The position numbers and the translations under genes are program-made. From the NCBI RefSeq assembly GCF_030503895.2, contig NZ_CP129970.2, positions 3,271,001-3,335,000 of the forward strand: DNA of 64,000 nucleotides, read 5' to 3'. Positions 27,574 to 35,896 of the stretch are shown here, piece by piece (the first letter of the stretch is position 1; every line of letters begins with the position of its first letter). The notes beneath the pieces were generated by a model. It searched no databases. It was not told where the DNA came from and saw nothing but the letters and a program-made list of their open reading frames with translations. Source of the DNA: Marivirga arenosa. GTDB lineage: Bacteria; Bacteroidota; Bacteroidia; Cytophagales; Cyclobacteriaceae.

Positions 27574-28619
27574 GAAATGTTATTATAAATAGTTTATTAT
27601 CGGTTTTATTAGTCTTAGCCGTATCTTTTGAGAGTTACGCACAGGAACCTCTAGAGCCTTCTATAATAGATAGTAGCTTAATAACAATTGATTCTATTGT
27701 TGATGTGGTCAAGGACTCCATAAGAAGGGATTCAGCAGCTCAGTCAGCCAATTCGGATGTTTCAGAGTCAAAATCAGAAACTGATACAGTTTTTGTTCAG
27801 ACAGCAAATGCTACTGAGCCAAAGAAAGAAGACAATAAAATAGAGGATATATCGAAGTTTTTTTCTGGGGATAATATCTTCTATTCTATAATTTTTCTAT
27901 TGGTAGGTTTTCTAATTATAAGAGCCATAACTTTTGTTTTAAATGCTTTAGCAGAACGCAGTACGAAATATAGAATCACCTTTAAAGGCCTTATCCCAAT
28001 TGTTAAGATTTTAGGATGGATATTAGTAGTTACCTTAATTATAGTTGTAATATTCAAACCCTCAATGGCCACTATGTTGGCATTTTCAGCTTCCATTGGT
28101 GTGGCAGTAGGTTTTGCATCACAAGATATTCTAAAGAATATTTTTGCGGGTATTGTTATTCTGTTAGACAGACCTTTTGTATCAGGCGATAAAATTGAAA
28201 TTGATAAGTTTTATGGAGAAGTTGTAGAAATAGGACTAAGATCAACACGTATAGTTACCCCAGATGATTCATTGGTTTCTGTTCCAAATGCGGTGATGAT
28301 GAACAGTTCATTATCAAATGCTAATTCAGGAGAAGCTAATTGTCAGGTAGTTGCGGAGATTTATTTGCCTCTTACTATTGATACAATTAGAACGAGAGAA
28401 ATAGCTACGCAAGCAGCTACTGTGTCAAAGTATATTTATCTAGATAAACCCATAACTATATTATTCTTTAATGAGATAAATAATACGAATTCTTATTATA
28501 AAATGAGGGTTAAAGCCTATGTAATGGATATTCGGGATGAGTTTCGTTTTAAAAGTGATATGACTGAACTGATAGTTTCTGAATTGGTGAAAGAGGGAGT
28601 ATTAACGGGTCATTTGTAA
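27570..28619 (+). CDS. MscS-family mechanosensitive ion channel
   Basis: The protein has 349 residues. A signal peptide (NSLLSVLLVLAVSFESYAQ) leads to a Ser/Asp/Glu-rich periplasmic segment of about 70 residues. Two helices follow (FYSIIFLLVGFLIIRAITFV and IPIVKILGWILVVTLIIVVIF, read from the sequence), then pore helix TM3 with SASIGVAVGFASQDILKNIFAG, the MscS signature. The cytosolic beta domain is DRPFVSGDKIEIDKFYGEV and a vestibule of alpha/beta type finishes at TGHL. It releases solutes under hypo-osmotic shock or, in many relatives, is gated by other cues. It overlaps the 972-aa gene upstream; a small hairpin lies over its stop codon. Confidence 0.93.
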   Translation: MRNVIINSLLSVLLVLAVSFESYAQEPLEPSIIDSSLITIDSIVDVVKDSIRRDSAAQSANSDVSESKSETDTVFVQTANATEPKKEDNKIEDISKFFSGDNIFYSIIFLLVGFLIIRAITFVLNALAERSTKYRITFKGLIPIVKILGWILVVTLIIVVIFKPSMATMLAFSASIGVAVGFASQDILKNIFAGIVILLDRPFVSGDKIEIDKFYGEVVEIGLRSTRIVTPDDSLVSVPNAVMMNSSLSNANSGEANCQVVAEIYLPLTIDTIRTREIATQAATVSKYIYLDKPITILFFNEINNTNSYYKMRVKAYVMDIRDEFRFKSDMTELIVSELVKEGVLTGHL

Positions 28620-28640
28620 TCCTTTCAGGATTATTATTTA
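28617..28640 (+). terminator. Weak hairpin terminator after the MscS gene
   Basis: TAATCCT (28617-28623) pairs with AGGATTA (28627-28633) across TTC, followed by a T-rich but interrupted run. It overlaps the stop codon of the channel gene and may only partly separate it from the acyltransferase genes that begin at 28678. Confidence 0.4.
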
Positions 28641-28677
28641 GTTTTACAATTATCAATTAAAATCTCGAATCAAGAGT

Positions 28678-29277
28678 ATGTTATTATTTGGAGCAAGTGG
28701 ACATGCTAAAGTAATTGTTGACAATCTATCGTCTCAAGGTATAAAAGTGAATGGCTTTTATGATGAAGATGAATCAAAAAAGGAATTATGGGGAATCCCA
28801 GTAATTGGTAAAACAAAGGATTACAAAAAATCAACTGAAGAGTGCCTAGTATCAATCGGTAAAAATAGTACTCGGAAGAAGGTCGTGCAGCAATTGAAAG
28901 AGGCTCCTTTTGGAACTGCAATAAATAAAACTTCTATACTGGGATCTAATGTTAAAATTGAGAAAGGTACAGTGGTTATGGCAGGTACTGTTATTAATGC
29001 AGATACCAAAATAGGAAAACATGTCATCATCAATACTTCGGCTAGTGTAGATCATGACTGTATCGTGGATGATTATGCCCATATCGCACCTAATTCAAGT
29101 TTATGTGGGGGTGTTCATATAGGTGAAGGGACTTTAATTGGAGCAGGAGCAACTGTTATACCCTTAGTGAAAATAGGGAAGTGGTGTACAATTGGTGCAG
29201 GTGCTGTAATAGTGGAAGATGTTCCAGATCATTCAGTAGTGGTAGGTAATCCTGGCAAAATAATAAAGCAAAATTAA
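28678..29277 (+). CDS. NeuD/PglD-type sugar O- or N-acyltransferase (first copy)
   Basis: The protein has 199 residues. The N-terminal Rossmann-like half is MLLFGASGHAKVIVDNL with a GFYDEDE loop, as in PglD and NeuD. The C-terminal half is a left-handed beta helix made of hexapeptide repeats (IGKHVIINTSASVDHDCIVD, then HIGEGTLIGAGATVIPLVKIG). The catalytic histidine is expected in SVDHDCIVDD. It would transfer acetyl from acetyl-CoA to a nucleotide sugar used for glycans or for sialic-acid-like sugars. No other sugar-biosynthesis gene is next to it. The second copy starts one base after its stop, and XrtF follows. Confidence 0.9.
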   Translation: MLLFGASGHAKVIVDNLSSQGIKVNGFYDEDESKKELWGIPVIGKTKDYKKSTEECLVSIGKNSTRKKVVQQLKEAPFGTAINKTSILGSNVKIEKGTVVMAGTVINADTKIGKHVIINTSASVDHDCIVDDYAHIAPNSSLCGGVHIGEGTLIGAGATVIPLVKIGKWCTIGAGAVIVEDVPDHSVVVGNPGKIIKQN

Positions 29278-29278
29278 G

Positions 29279-29908
29279 ATGACAGAAATTGCAATATTTG
29301 GAGCAGGAGGTTTCGGAAGAGAAGTTAATCTGATCATTCAACAGTTAATCAAAAAGGGACATCCCCTTCATTTTTTAGGTTATTTCGATGATGAAGATAA
29401 ATCTGCTGAATTAGGGCAATCATATTTAGGTAATTTGGAGGATCTTAATAATTGGAATAAACCTATTTCAATAGCAGTTGCAGTGGGGAACGGTTTGGTG
29501 AGAAAAGAGATAGTAAATAAAATTACCAACCCAAAAGTAGATTATGCTCGTTTGATTTCACCCTATGCTATTTTTAATGACATCATTGAAGTAGGAAAAG
29601 GGAGTATTGTATGCGCTGGAGCGAATTTAACTACTAACATTTCAATTGGTAATTTTACAGTAATTAATTTGAATGCTACAATTGGTCATGATTGTATCTT
29701 AAGTGATTTTTGTTCAATTATGCCAGGGGTAAATTTGGCAGGTAATGTTGAATTGGAGAAAGGTGTTTTTGTAGGAAGCGGTGCAAATATTTTGAACGGA
29801 GTTCGTATGAAAGAAAATAGTGTGCTAGGATCAGGGGCAGTACTAATAAATGATTTAGCAGCCAATGAGAAAGCTGTGGGAGTACCAGCAAAAACTATTA
29901 GAAAGTGA
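29279..29908 (+). CDS. NeuD/PglD-type sugar O- or N-acyltransferase (second copy)
   Basis: The protein has 209 residues. It starts EIAIFGAGGFGREVNLIIQQL and keeps the family's FLGYFDDEDKS loop. The beta-helix half contains INLNATIGHDCILSDFCSIM, with the catalytic histidine in the IGHDC motif, and ends GVPAKTIRK, the usual VVGNPAK-type tail. It is diverged from its neighbour, so the pair is not a recent duplication. Its TGA stop overlaps the GTG start of the XrtF gene, which makes co-translation of sugar acyltransferase and exosortase likely. Confidence 0.9.
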   Translation: MTEIAIFGAGGFGREVNLIIQQLIKKGHPLHFLGYFDDEDKSAELGQSYLGNLEDLNNWNKPISIAVAVGNGLVRKEIVNKITNPKVDYARLISPYAIFNDIIEVGKGSIVCAGANLTTNISIGNFTVINLNATIGHDCILSDFCSIMPGVNLAGNVELEKGVFVGSGANILNGVRMKENSVLGSGAVLINDLAANEKAVGVPAKTIRK

Positions 29909-30429
29909 GTTTATATCAAGATTTTAAACCATCCATACTTTTTTTAGCCAAATTCATTGGGCTTTACATTATCCTTAATATTGCCTATGGATTTTATTTG
30001 GATGCTTCAAAAGGAGATGCCGATGTAGTAACCAAAATAGTGACAGAACAGACTGCATGGATTATTGATTTATATGAAGATCAAATTAGCACAGGGCCAA
30101 CGGAAGATTTAAAAAGCATTTTTATTTACCAAGGTGAAAACCCTATTCTGTCAGTATATGAAGGCTGTAATGGGTTAAATGTAATGATTATATTTTTATC
30201 CTTTCTGATTGCTTTTGGTACTATTGGCAAGAAAATGCTATGGTTTATTCCGACTGGAATTATAGTAATTCATCTTTTTAATCTACTTCGAATTCTTCTG
30301 TTGTTTCATGTCACCATTTCAATGCCTGACTTTTTATACTTTAGTCATAAATACTTATTTACTGCATTTATCTATATAGCAGTTTTTGGAATGTGGGCAT
30401 TATGGATTTTGAAAATAAATGATAAATAA
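29905..30429 (+). CDS. xrtF: Exosortase family protein XrtF
   Basis: The protein has 174 residues with about four to five transmembrane helices. The exosortase/archaeosortase catalytic triad is visible: C88 in SVYEGCNGLN, R129 in FNLLRILLLF and H148 in FSHKYLF. The short length and the partner gene downstream fit the Bacteroidota-specific XrtF group. Exosortases cleave a C-terminal sorting signal of exported proteins and probably attach them to a surface glycan or lipid. The start is GTG at 29905, overlapping the previous stop, which gives SLYQDFKPSIL. No obvious sorted substrate is found in this window. Confidence 0.9.
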   Translation: MSLYQDFKPSILFLAKFIGLYIILNIAYGFYLDASKGDADVVTKIVTEQTAWIIDLYEDQISTGPTEDLKSIFIYQGENPILSVYEGCNGLNVMIIFLSFLIAFGTIGKKMLWFIPTGIIVIHLFNLLRILLLFHVTISMPDFLYFSHKYLFTAFIYIAVFGMWALWILKINDK

Positions 30430-30841
30430 AGGAATTTTAGAACCTAATAGTCGTCTTAGAATTACGCTAATTATCATAAGCGTAATGTTCTTAGGTATAG
30501 TCTTTCTTGGCCAGCGATTCAATTATAGTTCATTTTTTGGTTTTTCATTATCACATCAAAATGAGTTTATTTTCAATCGAAGTCTTCGGTTTTTGATAAA
30601 TGATAATTTAGTCCTGCTAATAATTTATGCTTTGTTTTATGAAAGGAAATATGTGAAATTCGGACTACTGGTAGAAGGGTTTGGCTTTTTCTTTTTACTA
30701 ATTCCATATTTTCTTTTACGCTTCTATACTGATCTCGACCATATGATCATTAGCTTTCTTCACCGCTTAATTATTAACCCTACTTTAATGCTATTGATTA
30801 TTCCAGCCATTTATCTGCAAAAATTTAAAAAGGAGAATTAA
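30419..30841 (+). CDS. Exosortase F system-associated membrane protein
   Basis: The protein has 140 residues with four hydrophobic helices. The middle contains EFIFNRSLRFLINDNLVLLIIYALFY when read across two segments; the FNRSLRFLINDN box is characteristic of the small protein that always accompanies XrtF. The late segment DLDHMIISFLHRLIINPTL is also typical. Its function is unknown, probably a helper of the sortase in the inner membrane. It overlaps the xrtF gene by 11 bp. After its stop comes TTTTTTTT without a clear hairpin. Confidence 0.88.
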   Translation: MINKGILEPNSRLRITLIIISVMFLGIVFLGQRFNYSSFFGFSLSHQNEFIFNRSLRFLINDNLVLLIIYALFYERKYVKFGLLVEGFGFFFLLIPYFLLRFYTDLDHMIISFLHRLIINPTLMLLIIPAIYLQKFKKEN

Positions 30842-30899
30842 GTTTTTTTTATAAAACACTAGCTTACCATAAGCGTACTTAAGAATCAAACAAGGAATA

Positions 30900-31916
30900 A
30901 TGAGTGATAAAAGTTATAAATATTCAATATTAGAATTAGCAACTGTAGGTCAAGGTATTTCCATTCAAGATACATTTAAGAATAGTGTGGATTTGGCGCA
31001 AAAGGCTGAGGATTGGGGATATAATAGGTTTTGGTTAGCAGAACATCATAATATGGTAAGTATTGCTAGTTCTGCAACTTCGGTATTGATAGGTAATGTA
31101 GCAGGAGCTACTGAAAAAATTAGGGTTGGTTCTGGTGGAATCATGTTGCCTAATCATTCTCCACTTATTGTAGCTGAAAATTTTGGTACTTTAGGGCAGC
31201 TTTATCCAAATAGAATTGATTTAGGTTTGGGAAGGGCGCCAGGTACAGATCAAACTACTGCTCACGCCATAAGATCAGATAGGAATGCATCTGTTTTCAG
31301 ATTTCCAGAGGAAATAAGCGAAATTCAGAGTTATTTTAAAATTGATAATGCCAAATCCTCTGTAAGAGCTACAGTTGCTGAAGGTGTCGAAGTGCCACTG
31401 TATATTTTAGGCTCTAGTACTGATAGTGCTCATGTTGCAGCTAAAAAAGGTCTGCCTTATGTTTTTGCAAGCCATTTTGCCCCCACACAATTACATGATG
31501 CATTAAGTATTTATTATAATAATTTTCAGCCCTCTGAATATTTATCTGAACCTTATACCATTGCAGGTATAAATGTTATTGCAGCGGATACTAACGAGCA
31601 AGCAGAGAAATTATCTACTTCTTTAATTAGAATGATGCTTGGTGTGATGACTAACAATATTGATTATATGCAGCCACCAACTGAAATGAATTCAGAATTA
31701 TTAGAGATTAAGCAACATCCTGCCTTTGCCAAAATGATGACTTATGCATTTACTGGCGATAAAGAAACAATAGCAAGTCAGGTGAGTGACTTTTTAGATG
31801 AAACAGGTGTGAATGAAGTTATTGTAGCCTCACATATTTATGATCATGAAGATCGCCTAAAGTCATATAAAATATTAGCTGAAGTGATGAAAGAGCTAAA
31901 TAGAGTAATCGCTTAA
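30900..31916 (+). CDS. LLM-class flavin-dependent oxidoreductase (luciferase-like)
   Basis: This 338-aa TIM-barrel protein belongs to the luciferase-like monooxygenase superfamily, single-chain YhbW-like group. The start [20 protein letters not shown] and segments [14 protein letters not shown] (the FWxxEHH motif), [20 protein letters not shown] and [19 protein letters not shown] are the usual signature. Members use FMN with a substrate not known here. It is encoded 58 bp after the XrtF partner, in the same direction, and could be the last gene of that transcript. It ends convergently with the DUF3820 gene two bases away. Confidence 0.92.
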   Translation: MSDKSYKYSILELATVGQGISIQDTFKNSVDLAQKAEDWGYNRFWLAEHHNMVSIASSATSVLIGNVAGATEKIRVGSGGIMLPNHSPLIVAENFGTLGQLYPNRIDLGLGRAPGTDQTTAHAIRSDRNASVFRFPEEISEIQSYFKIDNAKSSVRATVAEGVEVPLYILGSSTDSAHVAAKKGLPYVFASHFAPTQLHDALSIYYNNFQPSEYLSEPYTIAGINVIAADTNEQAEKLSTSLIRMMLGVMTNNIDYMQPPTEMNSELLEIKQHPAFAKMMTYAFTGDKETIASQVSDFLDETGVNEVIVASHIYDHEDRLKSYKILAEVMKELNRVIA

Positions 31917-31918
31917 TT

Positions 31919-32137
31919 TTATTTTAGAGGTTTGAGTAGATCTTCTAATCCATTGGTTTTTATTACCCAAAGTGTTTCCATCTGCATACCTAACTTACCA
32001 GATGGGAACCCGTCTTTTCTTTTAAACCATTCAAGATAGGAGACAGGTAAGTTACAAAGTAAAATGCCCTTATATTTTCCAAAGGGCATTTTAACTCTCA
32101 CTAAATCTTTTAAAATCTCAGGATTAAATCCTTCCAT
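31919..32137 (-). CDS. DUF3820 family protein
   Basis: This 72-aa protein matches the small DUF3820 family: a core VRVKMPFGKYKGILLCNLP and SYLEWFKRKDGFPSGKLG, with the invariant MPFGKYKG and LPxxYLxWF boxes. Some relatives were described as quorum-sensing-regulated virulence factors, others are fused to exonucleases; here the role is unknown. Its ATG overlaps the stop of the upstream hydroxyacyl-CoA dehydrogenase gene by one base (TAATG), so the two are translated together. Confidence 0.88.
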   Translation of the reverse strand: MEGFNPEILKDLVRVKMPFGKYKGILLCNLPVSYLEWFKRKDGFPSGKLGMQMETLWVIKTNGLEDLLKPLK

Positions 32138-33027
32138 TATTTTTTAAAGGTATCAGCAACTACTAAATCTTTGGTGCCATGGCTATAGTTATAAAAACCT
32201 TCGCCAGATTTTGCTCCTAATTTGCCAGCCTGAACCATATTGATTAACAATGGGCATGGTCTGTATTTAGGATCGCCTAATCCATCATGTAATACATTTA
32301 ATATGCTTAAGCATACATCTAAACCAATAAAATCAGCTAATTGTAATGGCCCCATAGGATGAGCCATTCCTAACTTCATAACAGAATCAATTTCTTTTAC
32401 TCCTGCAACCCCTTCAAATAAGCTGAAGATTGCCTCATTAATCATAGGCATAAGAATTCTATTGGCAATGAAACCAGGGTAATCATTTACCTCTTCAGGA
32501 ATTTTGCCTAATTTCTTAGACATTTCCATAATCTGATTAGTCACTTCATCAGAAGTTGAATATCCTCTAATGATTTCAACTAATTTCATTACGGGAACAG
32601 GGTTCATAAAATGCATACCTATTACTTTTTCTGGTCTTTTAGTAACGGATGCGATTTTGGTAATGGAAATAGAACTAGTGTTTGAGGCTAATATGGTTTT
32701 GTCATCGCAAACCTCATCTAATTCTTTAAATATTTTTAGTTTAAGATCAGTATTTTCTGTTGCTGCCTCAACTACTAATTCAACACCTTTAGCCCCCTCT
32801 GCTACTGAAGTGAAAGTTGTGATGTTATTTAAGGTTTCAGCTTTTTTAGCCTCATCAATGATTTCCTTTTTCACTTGTCTATCAAGGTTTTTACCGATAG
32901 TAGCAAGTCCTTTTTCTAAAGCTGCTTCGCTTATATCAATTAGTGAAACTTTAAATCCATTTTGAGCGAAAACATGGGCAATACCATTTCCCATTGTTCC
33001 TGATCCAATTACTGCTATGTTTTCCAT
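32137..33027 (-). CDS. 3-hydroxybutyryl-CoA / 3-hydroxyacyl-CoA dehydrogenase
   Basis: The protein has 296 residues. The NAD site is IAVIGSGTMGNGIAHVFAQ at the N-terminus (GxGxxG). The catalytic region is VIGMHFMNPVPVMKLVEII, with the active-site histidine and asparagine. The C-terminal dimer domain begins DYPGFIANRILMPMINEAIF and holds LADFIGLDVCLSIL. The length without a fused hydratase and the HPMGPLQLADFIGLD box point to the PaaH/Hbd type, reducing acetoacetyl-CoA or oxidising 3-hydroxybutyryl-CoA in fatty-acid or butanoate metabolism. It is the first gene of a two-gene unit with DUF3820. The promoter element TATCTTTG lies 30 bp upstream. Confidence 0.94.
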   Translation of the reverse strand: MENIAVIGSGTMGNGIAHVFAQNGFKVSLIDISEAALEKGLATIGKNLDRQVKKEIIDEAKKAETLNNITTFTSVAEGAKGVELVVEAATENTDLKLKIFKELDEVCDDKTILASNTSSISITKIASVTKRPEKVIGMHFMNPVPVMKLVEIIRGYSTSDEVTNQIMEMSKKLGKIPEEVNDYPGFIANRILMPMINEAIFSLFEGVAGVKEIDSVMKLGMAHPMGPLQLADFIGLDVCLSILNVLHDGLGDPKYRPCPLLINMVQAGKLGAKSGEGFYNYSHGTKDLVVADTFKK

Positions 33028-33056
33028 AATATTTTCGATTAATTTTTTAGCTGTGG

Positions 33057-33064
33057 CAAAGATA
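33057..33064 (-). promoter_or_regulatory. Promoter -7 element of the hydroxyacyl-CoA dehydrogenase gene
   Basis: The minus strand reads TATCTTTG followed by GCC, a perfect TAnnTTTG match 30 bp before the start codon. No clear TTTG lies 19-21 bases upstream. Confidence 0.55.
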
Positions 33065-33226
33065 TAAAAACTACTTATTACCCATAACCAGCAATCATAA
33101 AAGATGTTAATAGTTTCATCATAATTATTCTTGAAATTGTAGGTTGTAATTATTATTCAATTCTGGCATCACAATAAAATATTATTAATTTCGTGTTCTT
33201 TAAAATCAAAACTCTAAACAAGATTT

Positions 33227-35173
33227 ATGAAAATAATTAAAATTTCGGTTTTATTGTTTTTTGCCATATCAACAGTTTTGTATGCGCAAGAAGCACAAGA
33301 AACAAACCAAGAATTATTTAAATTCTTTGGGGATAGAGAAGGGAATGAATTTAGATCTGCTTCTGGAAAACCTGGACATAATTACTGGCAAAATAGTGCA
33401 GATTATAAAATTGATGTAACCTTAGATGAAGAGAATGAGATGATCTCTGGTAAAATCACTATTGACTATACTAACAATAGTCCTGAAGATTTAGAGTTTG
33501 TATGGCTTCATTTAGAACAGAATCGTTTTACAGAAACTTCTAGAGGTACATTAACTACTCCAATTCAAGGCAACAGATATACTGGAGACATGGATGGCGG
33601 TTATGATATTTCCAATGTGAAAGCTGTAAGCGGTAGGAGAGGAACTCCATCTTCAAAACATATTATAAATGATACCAGAATGCAGGTTTTCTTCAATGAA
33701 CCAATTGAAGCTAATGGTGGTACTGCTACAATCAGCATGAATTTCAAATATCAAATTCCAGTAAAGGGAATGGATAGAATGGGTCAATTAAAAGTGGATG
33801 ATGGAACTATATTTGCCATGGCTCAATGGTATCCTAGAATGGTGGTTTTTGATGATATCAGAGGTTGGAATATTGAACCATATTTAAGTGCTGGTGAGTT
33901 TTATTTAGAATATGGTGACTTTGAGTATAATGTCACTGTACCTTACAATCATATAGTAGTTGGTTCTGGTGAGTTATTGAATCCCGGAGATGTACTGACA
34001 TCTGAGCAGCAAAGTAGAATGGATAAGGCTTCGAAAAGTGATGAAAGAGTTTACATCATTACGCCTGATGAAGTTGGAGATCCTTCTAAAACAAGACCAA
34101 AACAGTCAGGAAACTTAACTTGGAAATTCAAAATCGAAAATGCTCGTGATGTAGCATGGGGTTCATCTCCTGCATTCATTTGGGATGCTGCTAAAATTGA
34201 TCTACCAAGTGGAAGGAAGGCTATGGCACAATCAGCCTATCCTAAAGAAAGTGATGGTGAAGACGGATATGGTAGATCTACAGAATATTCAAAAGCTTCT
34301 ATAGAGCATTATTCAAATATGTGGTATGAATACCCATATCCAAATGCAGTTAATGTTGCTGCGGATATAGGAGGAATGGAATATCCAGGATTAAACTTCT
34401 GCGGGTATCAATCGAAAAATAAATCATTATGGGGAGTGACCGATCACGAATTTGGTCATAACTGGTTTCCAATGATTGTAGGAAGTAACGAAAGACTTTA
34501 TGCCTGGATGGATGAAGGCTTTAATACATTCATTAATTTTTATTCTTCTGAGGAATTTAATGGTGGTGAATTTGCCGATGATTTAGACGAGACTCGTGCT
34601 TATGTTAGCTGGCTTACTAGCGAAACCAGAGAAAAGATTGCTACTTACCCAGATGTAGCAAATACTAGAAATTTGGGAATGGTAGCTTATATGAAACCTG
34701 CAATGGGGTTATTAATGCTTAGAGAATATATTTTAGGTCATGAGAGATTCGATAATGCATTTAAAGCTTACATCGAAAGATGGGCATACAAGCATCCAAC
34801 GCCAGGTGACTTCTTTAATACAATAGAAAATGTGGCAGGCGAAAGCCTTTCATGGTTCTGGAGAACATGGTTCTATGGAAATGGTAATATAGATATTGCT
34901 TTAGATGGTGTTTATCCGTATCAGGGTAGCTATCTATTAGTGTTGTCAAATAAAGGAGAGGTTCCTATGCCAGTTAAAATAAAAGTGACCTATGCTGATG
35001 GAACTGATGAAATGGTGGAACTACCGGTTGAAATTTGGCAAAGAGGAGATTCATGGAATCATCTTTTAAGTACTGGTAAAGAAGTAGAAAAAATTGAAAT
35101 TGATCCAAGTAAAATTACGCCAGATATTAATGGATCAAATGATGTGTGGCCAAGCACATATTACAAAGATTAA
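33227..35173 (+). CDS. Exported M1-family metallopeptidase
   Basis: The protein has 648 residues with a signal peptide (ISVLLFFAISTVLYAQ). The gluzincin zinc site is HEFGHNW (H407, E408, H411), with the third ligand E430 in WMDEGFNTF, the spacing HExxH-18-E required of family M1. The exopeptidase loop is present in altered form upstream (DIGGMEYPGLNF; GGMEYP in place of GAMEN), as in many Bacteroidota M1 peptidases. It probably degrades peptides in the periplasm as an aminopeptidase. It is divergent from the hydroxyacyl-CoA dehydrogenase and closed by a strong terminator. Confidence 0.93.
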   Translation: MKIIKISVLLFFAISTVLYAQEAQETNQELFKFFGDREGNEFRSASGKPGHNYWQNSADYKIDVTLDEENEMISGKITIDYTNNSPEDLEFVWLHLEQNRFTETSRGTLTTPIQGNRYTGDMDGGYDISNVKAVSGRRGTPSSKHIINDTRMQVFFNEPIEANGGTATISMNFKYQIPVKGMDRMGQLKVDDGTIFAMAQWYPRMVVFDDIRGWNIEPYLSAGEFYLEYGDFEYNVTVPYNHIVVGSGELLNPGDVLTSEQQSRMDKASKSDERVYIITPDEVGDPSKTRPKQSGNLTWKFKIENARDVAWGSSPAFIWDAAKIDLPSGRKAMAQSAYPKESDGEDGYGRSTEYSKASIEHYSNMWYEYPYPNAVNVAADIGGMEYPGLNFCGYQSKNKSLWGVTDHEFGHNWFPMIVGSNERLYAWMDEGFNTFINFYSSEEFNGGEFADDLDETRAYVSWLTSETREKIATYPDVANTRNLGMVAYMKPAMGLLMLREYILGHERFDNAFKAYIERWAYKHPTPGDFFNTIENVAGESLSWFWRTWFYGNGNIDIALDGVYPYQGSYLLVLSNKGEVPMPVKIKVTYADGTDEMVELPVEIWQRGDSWNHLLSTGKEVEKIEIDPSKITPDINGSNDVWPSTYYKD

Positions 35174-35190
35174 TTTAATAATTTTAAAAA

Positions 35191-35212
35191 GCCCTCTACT
35201 GAGGGCTTTTTT
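35191..35212 (+). terminator. Intrinsic terminator after the M1 peptidase gene
   Basis: GCCCTC (35191-35196) pairs with GAGGGC (35201-35206) across TACT, followed by TTTTTT and preceded by AAAAA, so it can work in both directions between the convergent genes. Confidence 0.85.
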
Positions 35213-35777
35213 ATTCTACAATGGGTTTGAATGGTAAGTCATTTAAATTACATAATTCTACTTCTTCTCTAGAAAGGTAGTATTTATTAAGCTTATCTTT
35301 ATAATCCTGACCCACTAAGTCATGATTTAAAACCCATTCTTTAGTCGCTAAAATTTCACTTTTAAATCCTTTTTTAATGGCATTATAATCAGCCTCATGT
35401 TCAGTTTTCATTTTGAATGAATCTGATACTATATATTTAAGTCCATAATTTATCATTCCTATGTTTGAATACGAAACATAATCTTTAATGTGTCCTAGTT
35501 CATGAGCAAACCAACCTACTAAAACTTTATCTGGTATGTCCCGCACTTTAAGTTCTGAACTGCTACTTACAAATACTGCCAATTTAATCTGATACTTTTT
35601 TATACCAGTTAAGATGTTTTTCAGATTAATTACAGGCTGGGCCTGCATGGTTGAACTTTTAATTCTTTTCTGATTTAGTGTAATAGAATAATCATGCAAT
35701 TCGTGATAAGCTGAAAGTGCACTTTTGAAACAATCTTGTACTTTTTCTGAAGCAACATTTCTAAAATTTATAATCAT
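35211..35777 (-). CDS. Putative small cytosolic zinc metalloprotease-like protein
   Basis: The protein has 188 residues without a signal peptide. The only strong motif is HELGHIKDYVSYSN in the middle of the chain (HExxH), with a downstream EHEADYNAIKKGF segment; HExxH followed by an ExxADxxA helix is the usual gluzincin plan in which E or D supplies the third ligand. The N-terminal third has no signal. I cannot place it in a named family; an M48-like or WLM-like peptidase is possible. It is monocistronic and convergent with the M1 gene. Confidence 0.72.
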   Translation of the reverse strand: MIINFRNVASEKVQDCFKSALSAYHELHDYSITLNQKRIKSSTMQAQPVINLKNILTGIKKYQIKLAVFVSSSSELKVRDIPDKVLVGWFAHELGHIKDYVSYSNIGMINYGLKYIVSDSFKMKTEHEADYNAIKKGFKSEILATKEWVLNHDLVGQDYKDKLNKYYLSREEVELCNLNDLPFKPIVE

Positions 35778-35896
35778 ATATTAAGAACGCTTTAAATTAT
35801 TCATTGTTCCCACACAATAAAATAACTAACCTAGTAGTTGGTCAGTTTAAGAAATTGTAATAATTTGGAACCTATAAACTATTTAAACTTAATATT

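Noticed and set aside
30900-31916. Bacterial luciferase (light production)
   Set aside because: The luciferase-like fold is shared by many FMN oxidoreductases; no luxA/luxB pair or fatty-acid reductase genes are present.
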